From Funneliformis mosseae (taxonomy: Eukaryota > Glomeromycota > Glomeromycetes > Glomerales > Glomeraceae), in the NCBI GenBank assembly GCA_910592005.1, contig CAJVPP010001129.1, positions 1 to 22,530 on the forward strand: a DNA stretch of 22,530 bases, read 5' to 3'. The position numbers and the translations under genes are program-made. Each line of letters opens with the position of its first letter. Positions within the stretch are counted from its first letter, which is position 1. Below, one piece after another: positions 19,352 to 22,530 of this stretch. The notes beneath the pieces are model-generated. The model had not been told where the DNA came from. It saw nothing but the letters and a program-made list of their open reading frames with translations, and made no database searches.

Positions 19352-20542
19352 ACTATATAGTTGAGTATGGAAATTTAATAATCAGCTGCTCCATTCAACT
19401 AAAAAAATTATATAGTTTTTTCGTTATAATCAAATAAAAGAAATAGTAAAGATTATAATTCTAACATTAAACTAAAGTCTAATCAGTATTATAATAGTTT
19501 TGTAATTGCAAATAAATTCTCAAAAAGGATAAATAAAACTAAGACAATTACTTAAAAAATCACAGATAAGGATTCACAATAACGTCTAAGATTATTTTTA
19601 ATAAAAATACATAGAATAATACACAAAAATAAATACAAAAATAACTCAAAGATATTTTAGAGATTATGCTTTAGAAACTCTAAATCAATACAGTGAATCA
19701 GTATAATATCATATAAAGGGTTTACTAATAATAATTAAAGAAATTACATGAATGTAAAGGACATGTATAATTTATAATAATTTTAAAGAAATTGTAAAGG
19801 ATAAGTTTTATACTTAATTAATTATATTCTTTTATTAATATAATAAATAAGTTTAGTACCTAAAAGATTATCATTTTGTTAATTACCTTTGTTAGAAAGG
19901 TAATAAGACTTAATAAAAATACAAAGATATTTATACATGTTAAATAATTAAATAAACTAAACTAAAAATATTCAAAAAAAATTAAATTGACAGATCTGTA
20001 GAAAATAAAGTTATCATGTCAATAAAATTGCTAAATCTGCAGGTAACTAAATAGACATCTATGATCTATATGATTATCAAAGGTAATAAAATGAATAAAA
20101 TAATTTTTATAAAAGATCTATATAACAATAAAATTGACTTCTTAATCTACCAATTATTTTGTCTAAAATTTTCAATTGTTATATTTCCCTCTTCTTAGAT
20201 TTGAGCTCTGTTAAAATAAAATAAATAATAACTTTTAAAAAATTTGCAGAATACCAATCATTATCAAGCACAACCAATCTAAGAGAAGCTAGTTGTAATC
20301 TAGCTATCTGTAATTGATCTTATAATCATAGATTTTTTTAACTTATATAGGGCTAAAATTTGCTAATTTTAGAATTATGGGATCTAATATTTTATATAAA
20401 TAGCTAATTTTAAATGATCGCTTAATTTAAATTATATGACTAAATTTTCAAAATAATCTTTTGAGCGCATATTAATCTGATTTCTTAAAATTCAATTTTT
20501 CTTTCAAAAATTTTAAATTTTCAAATAATATTTTCAAATAAA
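19352..20542. other. AT-rich stretch without a supported gene
   Basis: Short open pieces occur, such as FRDYALETLNQYSES near 19652-19696 followed by a stop and YHIKGLLIIIKEI. None could be linked to a family. No repeats or RNA genes were recognised. Confidence 0.4.
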
Positions 20543-20899
20543 ATGCCATCTAATAATTACTTTCAAAATGATCCTTAAAGAAGAGCTGAATATGCAAAGA
20601 CTTTTCGCATTAATTAAAAAAATAAAATTCAAGAATAACTCTTGATGTTATAAAGTCAAGTTCAACAAGAAGAAAAAGATTGATTACTTATTACTAAAAG
20701 ACTAACAGAAATAGTATCTGATTAAGATACTTGTAAAAAACTATTTAAGACAAAAATAAATATGCTAGAAGTTGAAATTTTTGTTAGAAGGAGGCATTTT
20801 TCAATTATGGTTATTTTATAAGGATTTGTGAAAAAAAAGAGTATTAATGTCGATTGGATGGTCTGGGTAGTGGTTAGAAGGTTTGTTTCTTCATGAGTT
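20543..20899 (+). pseudogene. Unknown Gln-rich, probably coiled-coil gene remnant A
   Basis: From the ATG at 20543 one frame stays aligned for about 118 codons while interrupted by eight stops. It reads MPSNNYFQNDP, stop, RRAEYAKTFRIN, stop, KNKIQE, stop, LLML, stop, SQVQQEEKD, stop, LLITKRLTEIVSD, stop, DTCKKLFKTKINMLEVEIFV, then RRRHFSIMVIL, stop, GFVKKKSINVDWMVWVVVRR. Six or seven stops are TAA, which would be Gln if they were once CAA; the one in EEKD-stop-LL is TGA, likely former Arg, and the frame ends on a TGA. Charged heptad-like segments suggest a coiled coil. I do not recognise the family; a retroelement gag/ORF1-like protein or a host gene fragment are both possible. The upstream T/A-rich leader could be a promoter region. 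Confidence 0.5.
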
Positions 20900-20995
20900 A
20901 TTTCTTGAAATTTTTCTTTATTAGTAGTTCTTTGAGTTAGGCTGGTGATAATTGTGGTTGAAATTGTATATTTGTTGATTATTTTGTTTGTAAAT
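20836..20995. other. Strand-asymmetric, C-poor and G/T-rich segment
   Basis: On the plus strand this stretch is rich in TGGT, GTTTG and TTGTGG words but has very few C bases, unlike the rest of the window, where G and C are both scarce and balanced. Read on the minus strand it is a C/A-rich open frame of about 60 codons (TISTTIITSLTQRTTNKE, THEETNLLTTTQTIQ) rich in Thr. Neither strand gives a recognised protein. Confidence 0.4.
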
Positions 20996-20999
20996 AAAT

Positions 21000-21912
21000 A
21001 TATATATTATGTAGTTTGATAATATCAATTTAATCTTTAAATATGATAAACTAATCTCTTTCTACATCAGGAAAATTCATTGAAATCTATTTCTTAAGTA
21101 TTTTACTATAAGAAAATTATTGAATACAAATTTAAAATTAATGTTTGATCAACTAATTATGCAACTTAAGCTTTTTATAATATATAAATATATCAATATT
21201 TTTTCTTTATTAGGAAAATTTTCATTTTTAAATTTTTAAATCCATTTGCATATATTTGTCAAATTTTTAAAATTATACAATCTGAAATTTTCCTTAAAAT
21301 TATTCCTTATCAAGAAAATGTAATCATGAATTTGTTATGCAAATATTACGTGATTATTTAATTTAGTAATATTAATTTACTACATCAATTTTAAATAAGT
21401 TTTGTTTTATAGATTTCTATGCAATAATCATCATTTAATGTAATCCAATAAATATACGTTTATTTTCTATAAGAAATAATTCTCACGATCCTAAAAATTC
21501 TTTATAACCACTTCTTTCTTTTAAATTTTTTTAAAACATTTTCAACTTTATTATAATTCGAGAAAATAAGAAAAAGTCTTCTTTAACTCATTATAAAGCT
21601 TAGTTCATCAAAAAGAATATTATAGCAAAAGAGTTTCTTAAGGTGAAATAAGAACATGATCAGATATAACAATTAAGAATATATAAAATGCATTTCTTAT
21701 AGGCTTGTTTTGATAGACTGATATATACCTTCTTTCTTATACTATACTGTAGGTTCTTAAAACATAAGTTTTACTTGCTTAGAACTAGTTATTACAGCTT
21801 CTATTATCCTATATTGATATGTAACTTTTTGGAATATCGTTAGATTTATTAAGCTAACCTTTCAATAAATTGGTACTTGCTAGTTAAAGATGCCTAACTT
21901 TACATTTCTAAT
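21000..21912. other. AT-rich stretch without a supported gene
   Basis: No reading frame, repeat or RNA gene could be supported. The last 250 bases (21660-21912) are less A/T-monotonous and lie directly before the gene remnant at 21913, so they may be its leader or promoter. Confidence 0.4.
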
Positions 21913-22168
21913 ATGTACCCTTCCTCTATTCAGGCTACAGGTTTTCATCAAGAAGTTCAAGAAACTCGTTAAGAAAATTCTACATTAAGAAAACAAATAT
22001 CATTTTCTTTAAATCAAAATGCTTAACTTGCTGAATTTGAATACTTAAAAATAAATTAACTAATAATTTTTCTCTTTTGATTCATCAAGAAAATAGGATT
22101 TGTTCATTTGAAAAAGCATATAGAAAAGTCACTCATCCTTCAGAAAGTGCATTATTCAGAAAATAGAA
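21913..22168 (+). pseudogene. Unknown, probably coiled-coil gene remnant B
   Basis: The ATG at 21913 begins MYPSSIQATGFHQEVQETR, a TAA, ENSTLRKQISFSLNQNA, a TAA, LAEFEYLKIN, a TAA. A shifted frame then reads LTNNFSLLIHQENRICSFEK and AYRKVTHPSESALFRK to about 22168. Each TAA fits a former CAA (Gln) codon in a Gln/Glu-rich helical context. It resembles remnant A (20543) in style, but no shared motif is evident. It could be the start of a retroelement gag-like protein or a host gene. Family unknown. Confidence 0.4.
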
Positions 22169-22320
22169 TTCAAACTATCAAGTCAAGTTAATATATTCTT
22201 AGCCTTTTGCATGCTAAATTATACTTTTCTTCTTTTCTATTTTCTTCTATTTCATGTATCTTAAAACTTGTTTTTCTTAATTATTCAATAAAATTTTGCA
22301 TATTGTTGCATCTTTACCTT

Positions 22321-22530
22321 TTACTTTTAATTCATAATCAGTTCAAGTTAAGTCAATCAAATTATCTAAATTAAGAGGACCAGGTTAAGTCAAACAAAAA
22401 TCTGATCTGATTTAAATTTTTATTTAACCTAACCTGATCTGACCTAATCTAAACTAATTTGATCAAATTATTTAAATTATTTAATAAATAATATATTATA
22501 TTTGATTTAATTTAAAACTCTAATTTATTT
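22321..22530 (+). mobile_element. Left end of a third hAT-type element (continues past window)
   Basis: AAACAAAAATCTGATCTGAT at about 22391-22410, with its flanks (TTTAAATTTTTATTT, CTGATCTGACCTAAT), matches the complement of the right arm of the 9087-10186 element in the same order. A weak end-like sequence (TTTTAATTCATAATCAGTTC) lies near 22324-22343. The palindromic core, if present, is outside the window. Confidence 0.55.

Noticed and set aside
1..22530. Mitochondrial or plastid origin because of the very low GC content
   Set aside because: No organelle genes, rRNA or tRNA; instead nuclear-type DNA transposons, an LTR and a probable spliceosomal intron.

Overview
The window is an extremely AT-rich stretch of eukaryotic, most likely fungal, DNA that holds almost nothing except decayed transposable elements. 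I found no intact gene, rRNA, tRNA or CRISPR array. The transposase families (pogo/Tigger with an acidic tail, CGGBP1-like hAT, Tc1/mariner, and the fungal large-type DDE endonuclease ending in a PKF-C-ELNFIE block) are the mix I associate with arbuscular mycorrhizal fungi (Glomeromycotina, Rhizophagus/Gigaspora-like). That assignment comes from remembered family resemblance, not from a search.

Layout. 135-791: a dead Tc1-type transposase. 1806-4015: a complete but dead Tc1/mariner element with 27-bp inverted ends and a TA duplication, inserted in a TTAACTATA-type microsatellite. 4238-6028: a large DDE endonuclease pseudogene. 6882-10953: a hAT transposase pseudogene split by two non-autonomous hAT elements of about 1.1 kb (7400-8510 and 9087-10186). 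Each has perfect 8-bp target duplications, inverted arms and a core of short palindromic repeats. 11012-11390 (minus): N-terminal piece of a second DDE endonuclease gene. 12068-13832: a second Tc1 transposase copy, interrupted by a 483-bp solo LTR and a 263-bp hAT MITE. 13946-14930: start of a Tigger-like element. 14996-15131: a 17-bp tandem repeat. 15272-17256: a pogo-like element with TA duplication and inverted ends, carrying a minus-strand transposase and a tandem array of its own terminal motif. 17257-20540: mostly featureless AT-rich DNA with a 24-bp minisatellite. 20543-22168: two unrecognised, Gln-rich, probably coiled-coil gene remnants. About 22321-22530: the edge of a third palindrome-bearing hAT-like element.

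How it fits together. The window reads as layered insertions whose relative order can be worked out. The broken genes share one mutation signature. Reading frames often stay aligned for hundreds of bases, yet are interrupted by TAA, TAG and TGA exactly where Gln, Arg or Trp is expected. These are C-to-T or G-to-A changes, as expected from cytosine deamination or RIP-like damage. The least described structures are the two paired hAT-type elements whose cores are about 0.8 kb of GAACGAT/ATCGTTC-type or GAATGAT/ATCATTC-type palindromes.
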